This document shows, one piece after another, positions 9,640 to 19,974 of a DNA stretch of 64,000 nucleotides. A model generated the notes under the pieces. That model made no database searches, was not told where the DNA came from, and saw nothing but the letters and a program-made list of their open reading frames with translations. How positions within the stretch are numbered: the first letter of the stretch is position 1; every line of letters begins with the position of its first letter. The position numbers and the translations under genes are program-made. The stretch is taken from assembly GCA_958510825.1 (NCBI GenBank), contig OY294048.1, forward strand, positions 20,415,589 to 20,479,588, given 5' to 3'. This stretch comes from Brachypterus glaber (Eukaryota; Arthropoda; Insecta; Coleoptera; Kateretidae).

Positions 9640-11965
9640 AAATGTTGCTTGTTTTTAACAAAAATTAAAGTACAATTGTATAGGATAATAGCTTTTTCTA
9701 TCCATTTGTAATATTCATTCAGTTTACTTTTTAAAGTACTTGTTACGTCAATAAACTCGGAAAATAATAAAAAAAGCTCTTTATCCAACACCTTCACAGA
9801 AACACTTGTTTTGAGCACTATTTTAAATGTCAAAAGTGAATTTTTTTCCACTACTGACTAAAAAATATTTCACCCACTCTTTTACGTACAGCTTTTGATC
9901 TCACCTAAAATTAGTTACATACCCTATTAATTAAGTATTATAACTATTCTATAAATAGAAGCACGTTAACTAAACCATAAAAATTAAAGAAAACCTCAAA
10001 TTATTCTTTAGTTTTTGAATAAAATACTGTTTTTATTAAAAATTCTGTCATCACCGCGTCCATTTTGACGTTTGTAAGAAATGTAAAACTAGCAATTGTT
10101 TATTTTTAATAGGCATACTTAGGCCATGGCTACCTATTATTTTAGTATTAAGATCCATTTGTAACTGAATATTCAGTTTACTTTTTACAGTACTTGTTAC
10201 GTCAATAAACTCGGAAAATAATAAAAAAAGCTCTTTATACAACACCTTCACAGAAACACTTGTTTTGACCACTATTTTAAATGTCAAAAGTGAGTTTTTT
10301 TCCACTAGTGACTAAAAAATTTTTCACCCACTCTTTTACGTACAGCTTTTGATCTCACCCAAAATTAGTTACATACCCTATTAATTAAGTATTATAACTA
10401 TTCTATAAATAGAAGCACGTTAACTAAACCATAAAAAATAAAGAAAACCCCAAATTATTCTTTAGTTTTTGAATAAAATACTGTTTTTATTAAAAATTCT
10501 GTCATAACCGCGTCCATTTTGACGTTTGTAAGAAATGTAAAACTAGCAATTGTTTATTTTTAATAGGCATACTTAGGCCATGGCTACCTATTATTTTAGT
10601 ATTAAGATCCATTTGTAACTGAATATTCAGTTTACTTTTTACAGTACTTGTTACGTCAATAAACTCGGAAAATAATAAAAAAAAAGCTCTTTATACAACA
10701 CCTTCACAGAAACACTTGTTTTGAGCACTATTTTAAATGTCAAAAGTGAGTTTTTTTCCACTAGTGACTAAAAAATTTTTCACCCACTCTTTTACGTACA
10801 GCTTTTGATCTCACCCAAAATTAGTTACATACCCTATTAATTAAGTATTATAACTATTCTATAAATAGAAGCACGTTAACTAAACCATAAAAAATAAAGA
10901 AAACCCCAAATTATTCTTTAGTTTTTGAATAAAATACTGTTTTTATTAAAAATTCTGTCATCACCGCGTCCATTTTGACGTTTGTAAGAAATGTAAAACT
11001 AGCAATTGTTTATTTTTAATAGGCATACTTAGGCCATGGCTACCTATTATTTTAGTATTAAGATCCATTTGTAACTGAATATTCAGTTTACTTTTTACAG
11101 TACTTGTTACGTCAATAAACTCGGAAAATAATAAAAAAAAAGCTCTTTATACAACACCTTCACAGAAACACTTGTTTTGAGCACTATTTTAAATGTCAAA
11201 AGTGAGTTTTTTTCCACTAGTGACTAAAAAATTTTTCACCCACTATTTTACGTACAGCTTTTGATCTCACCCAAAATTAGTTACATACCCTATTAATTAA
11301 GTATTATAACTATTCTATAAATAGAAGCACGTTAACTAAACCATAAAAAATAAAGAAAACCTCAAATTATTCTTTAGTTTTTGAATAAAATACTGTTTTT
11401 ATTAAAAATTCTGTCATCACCGCGTCCATTTTGACGTTTGTAAGAAATGTAAAACTAGCAATTGTTTATTTTTAATAGGCATACTTAGGCCATGGCTACC
11501 TATTATTTTAGTATTAAGATCCATTTGTAACTGAATATTCAGTTTACTTTTTACAGTACTTGTTACGTCAATAAACTCGGAAAATAATAAAAAAAGCTCT
11601 TTATACAACACCTTCACAGAAACACTTGTTTTGAGCACTATTTTAAATGTCAAAAGTGAGTTTTTTTCCACTAGTGACTAAAAAATTTTTCACCCACTCT
11701 TTTACGTACAGCTTTTGATCTCACCCAAAATTAGTTACATACCCTATTAAGTATTATAACTATTCTATAAATAGAAGCACGTTAACTAAACCATAAAAAA
11801 TAAAGAAAACCCCAAATTATTCTTTAGTTTTTGAATAAAATACTGTTTTTATTAAAAATTCTGTCATCACCGCGTCCATTTTGACGTTTGTAAGAAATGT
11901 AAAACTAGCAATTGTTTATTTTTAATAGGCATACTTGGGCCTAGGCTACCTATTATTTTATTATT
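9640..11965. repeat. Tandem array of about 455-bp units, five copies
   Basis: The landmark CCGCGTCCATTTTGACG recurs at 10054, 10508, 10964, 11420 and 11870, giving periods of 454, 456, 456 and 450 bp. A second landmark (TCCATTTGTAACTG) recurs in register. Inner copies differ by only a few bases; the first unit is more diverged. Each unit can be read on the minus strand as a 77-84-codon frame beginning MEKNSLLTFKIV, but the frame is simply carried along by the repeat and is broken in some copies, so I treat it as satellite-like DNA rather than a gene family. The array ends in divergent sequence near 11965. Confidence 0.85.
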
Positions 11966-12044
11966 AAGAAAACTTAATCTCAATATTTTTGACATAATTT
12001 TTCGCAAAATTATAGATTTTTATTTAAAAATAAAAGGTGTTGGA

Positions 12045-12153
12045 TAAAATTAAATTCTTAACTCGTGTATTAAGTGATTTTATCCACTTAAGAATATCAG
12101 CCCACGAGGCCGTCAGGCTGAGGATAAAATGCTACTTAATACACTAGTTAAGA
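12045..12153. repeat. Hairpin with ACGAGGCCGTCAGGC loop
   Basis: TTCTTAACTCGTGTATTAAG (12055 area) and its near-complement ending in TACACTAGTTAAGAA form arms of about 30 bp with GGATAAAAT blocks, around a GC-richer loop. A comparable hairpin (loop GGCTGACGCCTCGCAGG) lies within the insertion at 38392-38758. No ORF. Probably a short foldback element. The rest of 12154-12660 shows nothing. Confidence 0.5.
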
Positions 12154-12659
12154 AAATAACTATTATATCATATAAGTAAAAATGAAAAATTTCAGCAGCA
12201 TTAGGTTTTGAAATATAAATGATGTTTGTTCTTTTCTGTAAAATTATGTTCAATTAATAACAATTTAATTACCGAATTAAAAGCTAACTAATCATATCAT
12301 TTGTTTGACGAAACGTTGGCGCATATTAAATAATAAAATCATACGAATAATTAAATTAGGGATGCTTTTATGGATGTTATTCATTGCACAAAACGCAAGC
12401 CGCTACTTGAGTTGTTGTTTGCTCTGTTACAGGGCTGTATTTAAACCTGTTTCATCCAACAAATATTAAAGGTACATAAATATTTAGATTTTGTTTTATC
12501 GTAAGGTTTCAGGGAACTTTTTATTTAAAAATAATACTTTAAGGAAGCGTTACAAGAAAAAATATGTTAAAAGCGAAATAAGTAAGTAGTATTTATGTTA
12601 TTATACTATTCACAGCGCAAGCGCCGTATTACGCTTATAACGGAAAGAAGAGAGCGAGA

Positions 12660-12960
12660 AGACTTTGTTTCATACGAAGAACTTTTTTTTTATAGTGTCG
12701 AATTTCCCAAAATTGCCAATAAATGTCCTAGACAAAAAATTCTAGAATACAAATGTGTTCCATAAAAAAAATAAGAAACTTTAAAAATGTCTCTTTGTCT
12801 GTCTGTCCGTCTGATGTCTCGTTTTTGTGTACACGATAACTTAAGAACGATTTTTTTTATTTTCGTCTTTCGAATTTTTTTTTAATTTTTCCATTTTATT
12901 TTTTGAAAAAATTTTTTTTTGAATACTTCTTCAATTTTCATAAACCTAGGCGTACTGTAG
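12660..12960. repeat. Dispersed repeat, related to 50180-50400
   Basis: GAATTTCCCAAAATTGCCA, then TTCTAGAATACAAATGTGTT and a C/T-rich GTCTGTCTGTCCGTCTG block, are shared in order with 50190-50290. Both are preceded by TATACTATTCACAGCGC. A weaker relative lies near 53580. No coding capacity. Confidence 0.5.
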
Positions 12961-13036
12961 GCTTTAGAAGCAATGTTTTAATTTATGTTTAAAATGATTA
13001 TAACTTGCGTATTTGGAAAATGCAATATGCATTCAC

Positions 13037-13308
13037 TACGAATGCATCAGTAGGTAATGCGTCGGATGAGCCAACCCCCTCCACTTTCCATTTATACCAC
13101 GCCCCCTACTTTAATAGCCCCCTTTTTAATAGCCCCCATAACAGAGCTGTTAAAACAGCTCTGTTTAAACAGCTCTGTTGAAACAGCTCTGTTTAAACAG
13201 CTCTGTTAAAACGGCTCTGTTATGGGAGCTATTAAAGTAGGGGGCGTGGTCTAAATGGAAAGTGGAGGGGGTTGGCTCATCCGACGCATTATCTACTTGC
13301 ATCCGTAG
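13037..13308. repeat. 272-bp near-perfect palindrome with 14-bp tandem core
   Basis: Left arm AATGCGTCGGATGAGCCAAC and its continuation through CCACTTTCCATTTA and GCCCCCTACTTTAATAG is mirrored by the right arm up to about 13308. The centre (about 13140-13223) consists of 14-bp tandem units ACAGCTCTGTTTAA with minor variants. Transcribed from either strand it would fold into a very long duplex. GC content is above the surroundings. No ORF. Confidence 0.85.
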
Positions 13309-13375
13309 CACTACATATCCACGGCTTGTTTTACTGTCCCCAGCGCATTAACGCGCTAGAAAATATACCCTGATA

Positions 13376-13456
13376 GAATACTAGCGTAATTAATAACGTA
13401 ATTAAGTTGTAGTATACAACAATAAATAGTTGTATATGCGCCAACCACTATACACG
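13376..13456. repeat. Repeat shared in inverse orientation with 45660-45735
   Basis: AGTTGTATATGCGCCAACCA and the neighbouring TATACAACAATAAATAG match, in reverse complement, the segment TGGTTGGCGCATATACAACT at 45664 onward. About 80 bp are alignable. The core TACAACTATTTATTGTTGTA is itself palindromic. The element type is not identified. Confidence 0.6.
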
Positions 13457-14095
13457 ATGTATTTGAAATAGGGTCCGGGGTGATTCTACATCAGAAAATA
13501 TGACAAAAAGTTCCTATAAATATATTTCTAAAAGTGTGTAGTAAGGGAGCTAAGCCCCTTTGAAAGTGGCTAAAAAAATCGGTTTTTATTTAATAACTCA
13601 GGAACCCTTTGAGATATACCAACGAGGTTTCGCACGTGAACTAATCTTGATAATAATCTTCGTATGTTATTTTCATGTCCTTATGTTAACCAGGGGTGTG
13701 CGAAACGGGGGTGGGGCTATCAGTTTTTTGTCACAATTTTTTTCTGTGTAACTTTTTTGTAATTTTATTTTCGGTATATGATTCAAAATACATAAAAAAA
13801 GTACCCTTGTTGTAACACTGTAGGACTAACCGTTTTTGAGAAAAATTAATTTGAAGGTGAAATTTCACTCTACAAGGACGAAAAATTAAATACTAAAATG
13901 TTAAAAACCGAAGTTTCAATGAAACAGGGTAAATGCACATCAAAAACTAAGAAAAAAACCTCATATACAGGTACTTTCAAAAATCAATCCTTAGGGAGCT
14001 ATGGTCTCGTAAAAATGCATAATTTTTAAAGGGCCATTGTAGCTTTAAAATCGATGTTTCGACATACATGTATAGAAACTTTTTTTTAGGGGTCA
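13453..14095 (+). mobile_element. Family-F foldback element, truncated copy (left arm and centre)
   Basis: It begins with TA|CACGATGTATTTGAAATAGG and follows the left arm of the complete copies at 14868-16105, 42039-43186 and 56469-57480: AAAAAGTTCCTATAAA, GGGAGCTAAGCCCCTTTG, TTTATTTAATAACTCAGGAA, then the 'caggggtgtgcgaaacggg' block. The right arm is missing; after the central block the sequence becomes unrelated near 14095. Open frames inside (for example 13560-13751) come from the repeat. Confidence 0.75.
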
Positions 14096-14640
14096 TTTCG
14101 GGGCCTTGTTGGCACGGGTTAGAAACTCTCGATCAGGCTAAAATTTTGCAGGCTTGTTTCTATACTCAAAAGAGTCTAAAAGAGAAAAGTTTACATATTT
14201 TTCTTTAAATAAAATCATTACGGATCTGTGCGTTAGGGTAATAGGGCGACGGGTATTGTCATAAACGGGGTTGTTATAGCTGGATGTTCTTTTGTCGTTC
14301 GGATATTAAAATTCGAGGTATAATTGTGGTTGTTCATTTTGCGCACCAGTGCAACCTTATTGATCACTATCATAATGGTATTAAATTAGGTTTAGAACGA
14401 TTTGTCATTTTATATTAAAAATCATACCTATTTTATTATAGTGCAATAATTTTAAATTTCTCCCTATTAGTGTTAAAAAAGGGTTACTAATAATTCTTTT
14501 TATAACCACACCGACACCGTTAAAATAAGAATCAAATATCATTTTAGGATTCCACAATAAGCTGAAGAAGAAATTTTGAAAAATTTGAAGTAAATGTATG
14601 ACATATTTTTTTGGAAATGGATTTTTTTTAAATAAAATTA

Positions 14641-14687
14641 GTGGAGAGCCCCTAGCATAAGCATATAGCTTATTTGGGGCTCTCCAC
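14641..14687. repeat. Short conserved hairpin GTGGAGAGCCCC...GGGGCTCTCCAC
   Basis: A 47-bp inverted repeat: the arm TGGAGAGCCCC pairs with GGGGCTCTCCA around a loop containing AGCATAAGC..GCTTATT. A second copy at 25712-25756, in reverse orientation, keeps both arms exact while the loop has drifted. The flanking 14096-14640 holds no recognisable gene. Confidence 0.6.
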
Positions 14688-14867
14688 GATTGTGTAATAC
14701 TAAAGATAAATACATAAATATTTCCTAGTTTTAAACAAAATACCTCAAAATATCACCAAGATGGTAGATATCTTTTCAGGGATTAAAAATTAAAAAAAAA
14801 AGTTAAATTTTTTCATGTTTTAATATTTAGATATTTTTAGATAGATACTATATACACTATCACTATA

Positions 14868-16105
14868 CAGGGTGTATTTTAAATAGCGTAGGAAATTTTA
14901 ACAGGTGATTCTACATGATAAAATATGACAAAAAGTTCCTATAAACATATGTCTAAAAATGCGTCATAAGGGAGCTACGCCCCTTTGAAAGTGGCTAAGC
15001 AAATCGGTTTTTATTTAATAACTCAGGAACCCTTTGAGATATATTAACGAGGTTTTGCACGTGAATTAATCCTTATGAGGCCCATCTTTGTATGTCATTT
15101 TCACGTACTTATTTAAACCAGGGGTGTGCGAAACGGGGGGGCCTTATCAGTTTTTTGTCCAAAACTTTTTTCTCTGTAACTTTTTTGCAATTTTATTTTT
15201 GAAATATGATTCCTCAGGTCAAAATACATAAAAAAGATACTCTTATTGTAATACTGTAGGATTAACCGTTTTCGAGAAAAGTTCATTTGAAGGTGAAATT
15301 TCACGGTTCAAGGATGAAAAATTAAATACTAAAATGTCGAAAACCAAAATTTTAATGATGCAATGTTATTCTACATCAAAAACTAAGAAAAAAAGTTTCC
15401 ATACATGTAGGTCGAAAAAACGCTTTTAAAGCTACCATAGGCCTTTAAAAATGGTGCATATTTAGGAGTCCGAAGCTCCATTAGGATTGATTTTTGGAAG
15501 TACATGTATATGAGGTTTTTTTCTTAGTTTTTAAGGTACATTCGCCTTGAATCATTAAAATTTTGGTTTTCAACATTTTAGTATTTAATTTTTCGTCCTC
15601 GAACCGTTGAATTTCACCTTCAAATGAATTTTTCTCGAAAACGGTTAATCCTACAGTATTACAACAAGAGTACCTTTTTTATGTATTTTGACCTAAGAAA
15701 TCATATTTCAAAAATAAAATTGCAAAAAAGTTACACAGAAAAAAGTTTGGGACAAAAAACTGATAAACCCCCCCCACCGTTTCGAACACCCCTGGTTGAA
15801 ATAAGTACATGAAAATAACACATGAAAACGGGCCCTGGTAGGATTAGTAGACGTGCCAATACGGAAAAATAAGAAATATTTGGGTACTTTTAAGATGAAC
15901 TTTTAATAACGTCTGACATGTAAAATCAATCTGACAATTGATATATCTCAAAGGGTTCCTGAGTTATTAAATAAAAACCGATTTGCTTAGCCACTTTCAA
16001 AGGGGCGTAGCTCCCTTAGGACGCATTTTTAGACATATATTTATAGGAACTTTTTGTCATATTTTATCATGTTAAAATTTCCTACGCTATTTCAAATACA
16101 CCGTG
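14868..16105. mobile_element. Family-F foldback element, complete copy (1,238 bp)
   Basis: The ends CAGGGTGTATTT and AAATACACCGTG are flanked by TA at 14866-14867 and 16106-16107. The arms are about 600 bp each and mirror one another almost throughout: GGGAGCTACGCCCCTTTGAA on the left, its complement on the right near 15995. The TA target and CA(G/C)GGTG-type tips suggest a Tc1/mariner-related, non-autonomous element. The two internal frames of about 60 codons on opposite strands (15113-15304 and 15624-15812) are mirror images of the same arm, not genes. Confidence 0.85.
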
Positions 16106-16369
16106 TATAGCTATATATCCTATACCCCCTTATTTTATTTATTTTATTTGGAAATATAAATTTATATAGGATAATGCAATACAAACAAAAATCCTTTTGT
16201 CGTATGGGGGGTTATTACCCTCATTACCTCCCTCACCTACGCCCTTGCTTGGTAACATGTTACCCGCTACCAACTACCGGCCCTGCCTAACAAATTACGT
16301 TTTACTCTCATATTACCTAAAAAATTAGAACGTCTGACTCTACTGAACACAATCTTCTTTTTGAACTAT

Positions 16370-17463
16370 TAGGCCAGGCACTAAATTCATAAAAGGGAGA
16401 TTTCGCTGCAAAAGGTCAAGGAGAGTTCTAATTTGGTAGATTTGTACAGTTTGATATCATTAATATCATTAATATTCCGCAACTTTTGTGGGAAACATTT
16501 TTTTATCAGATGATTAGTTCACGAGTTACAGCAGACTCAAGCTTAGCAAATTTCTACAATATACAATATATGTATTTACTGAAATTTCGATAAAATACAG
16601 GATGATTAGTAGCTGGCATTCAAAATTTAAGAGGTGATTCTACATCCAAAAATATCAAAAAAGTTCCTGTTAAGGTTGGTCCGAAAATGAGCCCTAAGGG
16701 AGCTACGGGACTTCGAAGATGGAGATATTGAATGGAGAACAAAAAAAAACACCAATAAAATTTTAATGCTTCATTTAAAACTAAGCAAAAAAGTATGCTT
16801 CACCGAAACACCTAAATTTAATATTAAAGGAGTAATAGTCTTTTAAAAAGTAAAAGTATTTTTGGTGACACAAAATGTTACTTTCTCTTAATTGCATTTT
16901 TTTTAAACGGTTGCTCTATAGTGTTACACTATGAGACATTTTTTATGTATTTTTACTTAAGAAATCTATATTTTTATCCAAAATTCAAAAAAAAAAATAC
17001 ACCTAAAAAAAGTTTGGGGCAAAAATGTGTTAAAATGTTGTCTCAGCCCTCAAAATGCATTTTTTCCGTCTAGGAATGACCCGGGATAAATTTAAAAAAA
17101 TAAATTAACATAAATTAATTGCCCTTATTAATACTAGTACACATGCAAAAACTTGTCGCTCTAGCATAAAGGGTACCAAAGTAAAAACCTTATTTTTAGT
17201 ACAATTTTAAAGGGCCGTACCTCCCTTAAGGCTCATTTTCGGTCCAACTAAATTTTGGCATGCCAGTTACTTATCACCCTGCGAATTGTAGAAATCTGCT
17301 GAGCTTGACTGACTGGTTTTCGGTACAATTATATCGGCGCGAGCGACGCGTCGCTCAAGGACGAAAACTCGGAATATTAATAAGGACACCAAACTGCACA
17401 AATCTACCAAATTAGAACTCTCCTTGACCTTTTGCAAGTCAGAACCTACCCAGTGCCTGGACT
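16370..17463. mobile_element. Outer inverted-repeat element with CCAGGCACT tips
   Basis: Near 16370 CCAGGCACT and the block AAAAGGTCAAGGAGAGTTCT (16413 area), plus ATTTGGTAGATTTG, reappear as their complement at about 17400-17463. The arms are about 90 bp. A second, unrelated foldback (16598-17281) sits in its middle. Interior sequence AAGCTTAGCAAATTTCTAC / GTAGAAATCTGCTGAGCTT flanks the nested element. Confidence 0.7.
16598..17281. mobile_element. Nested foldback element (about 684 bp)
   Basis: CAGGATGATTAGTAGCTGGC at the left and GCCAGTTACTTATCACCCTG at the right are inverted copies. The arms include TTAAGGGAGCTACGG-like sequence related to family F but clearly diverged. It lies within the 16370-17463 element. 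TA is present on the left flank; the right flank has decayed. No coding sequence. Confidence 0.65.
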
Positions 17464-17466
17464 ATA

Positions 17467-18173
17467 CAGTGCGGTCCAAAAGTCACCCCCCCCCTTTAAC
17501 TTTTGAACGAGTTGAGATACCGACTTCAAATTTAGAACTCTTAAATAAGACAACAAACTATCTTTTAGCATATATTTGATATTTTCAGCTCTTAAAATGT
17601 GGGCAGGGGGGCATGGGGGGACATTTTTTTTAATGGAAAGGGGGTCGTGTGATACATCATTGTAAAGCTTATATAATTCTCTATTTAAACTAACATTTTT
17701 AAATTTTTTAAAAATGTTTTTTAAGGTTTTGATTTTTCAATTTTTTGTGCTAAAACATTCAATTTTTTAAATTTTTTTTTTATAAATTTTTATTTATGTC
17801 AACTAAAATTAGTTTAAAAGTATAATTAAATTTTTTTTATGATGAAATTAGGAATTTTTAAAAAATTATTTGTTTTTTTTAGAGAAATTTTGACATTAAT
17901 ACCCATTTTCAACCCCATTTTAAACCCAATTTTTTTTTTAATTTAAAAATATGGAGTTATATGGAGAATTTTATAAGCTTTAAAATGATGTATTATACGA
18001 CCCCCCTTTTCCATTTAAAAAAATGTGCCCCCATGCCCACATTTTAAGAGCTGAAAGTATTAAATATATGCTAAAAGATAGTTTAAGTTGTCTTATTTAA
18101 AAGTTTCAAATTTGAAGTCGATATCTCAACTGGTTCAAAAGTTAAGAGGGGAGGTGACTTTTGGACCGCTCTG
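17467..18173. mobile_element. TA-flanked foldback element, complete copy (707 bp)
   Basis: TIR tips CAGTGCGGTCCAAAAGTCAC and GTGACTTTTGGACCGCTCTG are flanked by TA on both sides. Arms of about 240 bp contain TCAGCTCTTAAAATGTGGGC and a C/G homopolymer-rich run, and mirror each other; the centre is AT-rich. Mariner-like MITE. A solo arm of a relative lies upstream of the channel gene (3898-4100). Confidence 0.85.
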
Positions 18174-18179
18174 TATAGC

Positions 18180-19650
18180 GGGAGTAAAATTAAGACGAAA
18201 ATTTGTGAATAAACATGATTTTTTACGATTACGACTTTGCTAAAAGCAGAAAATTAAAATGCAGGTCTTCAGCTACCAACATCAACTTTTGGTTCGGTAA
18301 CAGTGTGTGCTATTACACAACCCTTGTAATAAAAAAAAATGCAATAAAATTAATATTATTATTAGTTAATCGTAATTCTTTTTTCAACAACTAGTATCTT
18401 AATGTACTGTCTTAATTTAATTTTTTTTTACAAAATGCACAAATTAGACTCTACTTACTGTACGAGTATTAGGTTATTTTCGACCTTGGCATACAAATAA
18501 CTACTATATTTTCTAAAAGTACATTTTTGTCGGCAATAATATAGAAACGTAGAGTACAGAAAAGACCATTAGGACACGATAAATCATGTTTTATTATATC
18601 CCAATGGGATATTATCCCATCAATTATTGTATTATAGAACCCTGTGGAGACGTTTTTCACTGTATCGCTCGCATATTGCGATTTACATTAGAACATGTCC
18701 TAATGTTTTTAATGTAGGAAATTTACGTTAATGTTCATTCAACTCTTATTTATTTTTAGAACTAAAATAAAATAGCAGTTTTATATGGAACACATATTGC
18801 GGGCATTCAATTTTCTTTCAGACTAAGTGATATTTATCCACTTTTTGCCCAAATGAAGGTAACATGAAAAGTAACACGTGTTACTTGTACAAACTAATAA
18901 AAAACACTACATTCCTGAGGTATAAACTACCTTTTTTCAAAGGTCCCTGTAACGAGTATAAATAAATACAAAATCCTGATTAAAATTTTATTATCTTTAT
19001 TAACCGACTTTCAAAAAGGGGGAGGTTATCAATTCGACGTGTGACTTTGTTTTTTTTAATTTTTTTTATATTTGTTCCCGCATAACTTTGGAACGAATGA
19101 ACAAAATTTGATGAAACTTTTTGCACCTTATTCATAAGGTGGTTCCGTTTTAATTTGACTCTCGGATAATGCCGGGTAAGCCGGATAATTAAGATAAATC
19201 TAATCATTACAACGCAATTTCACTTAAAAATGGCTTAATTTGGTTCCACTACCCAACAAATTTTTAGAGAAATATCGGATACTCGGATAAGCCGGGTAAC
19301 TTGATTAAGGGGTCACACAAATATTACGGCACACTGAAAATCTTGTAAATGCCGCTAAACTTGATTCTCTGGACCTGTAATATTAAAATACCAAGAGAAA
19401 ATGATAAATTTTGTGATTTTACCATAAGGCGTTATTTGATTATTACTTAACGCTTAAAGTTTAACAAGATTTTCTTTAGTATTTCGTTTAAAATAAGGTT
19501 AGTGGGACTCTTGGGCGCTGAAATAAAAATTATTTTATTATTTTATTTTTTAGAAATTTATTTTTAATGACGTCAAAACGCTCTAATAGTGAGTTGTGAC
19601 GTCAGCAGCTTGCCGAGATGGAAGGACAATTATAATTTAGCTTAGATAAC
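18180..19650. other. No gene seen; includes an AACCGACTT repeat (19003-19200)
   Basis: AT-rich spacer. From 19003 a repeat begins (AACCGACTTTCAAAAAGG, then TTGGAACGAATGAACAAAA and GCCGGGTAAGCCGGATAA) typical of dispersed insect repeats; the CGGATAAGCCGGG word recurs at about 19285. The minus frames at 18469-18660 and 18980-19207 are not convincing genes. Confidence 0.45.
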
Positions 19651-19970
19651 GTTACAAATCTACAAGTTCTCTGTTTCTAAAAAGTAAAAAATAAAAACTT
19701 TTCGCAAAAAAAAAATTAACCGACTTCTCTGTTTCTAAAAAGTAAAAAATAATAAATACTTAAGTCGGTGCCAATTTCACAAAGTCAGAACAATAATAAA
19801 ATAATAAAAAAATAATTGTTAGTAATTAATTTAGGAAATGGTGAAATTGGCACCGACTTAGGTATATCTTATTTTTTACTTTTTAGAGACATAGAAGTCG
19901 GTTCATTTTTTTTTGTGAAAAGTTTTTATTTTTTACTTTTTAGGGACACAGAACTTGTAGATTTGTAAAG
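19650..19970. repeat. About 320-bp palindrome
   Basis: TTACAAATCTACAAGTTCT at 19652 and its complement ending near 19970 define the outer arms. Inside, TCTAAAAAGTAAAAAATAA occurs twice in each arm and AAGTCGGTGCCAATTTCAC pairs with GTGAAATTGGCACCGACTT. The centre is an AAT-rich loop. Non-coding foldback, with subterminal AACCGACTTC words. Confidence 0.8.
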
Positions 19971-19974
19971 TTTT

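Noticed and set aside
10051..11671. Repeated 84-codon minus-strand frames (MEKNSLLTFKIV...) as a tandem gene family
   Set aside because: They follow exactly the 455-bp repeat period, are broken in some units and have no recognisable domain, start context or splice structure; satellite homogenisation explains them.
15113..15812. Two similar frames of about 60 codons on opposite strands as paired genes
   Set aside because: They are the two mirror-image arms of a family-F foldback read on opposite strands, and reappear in the other copies.
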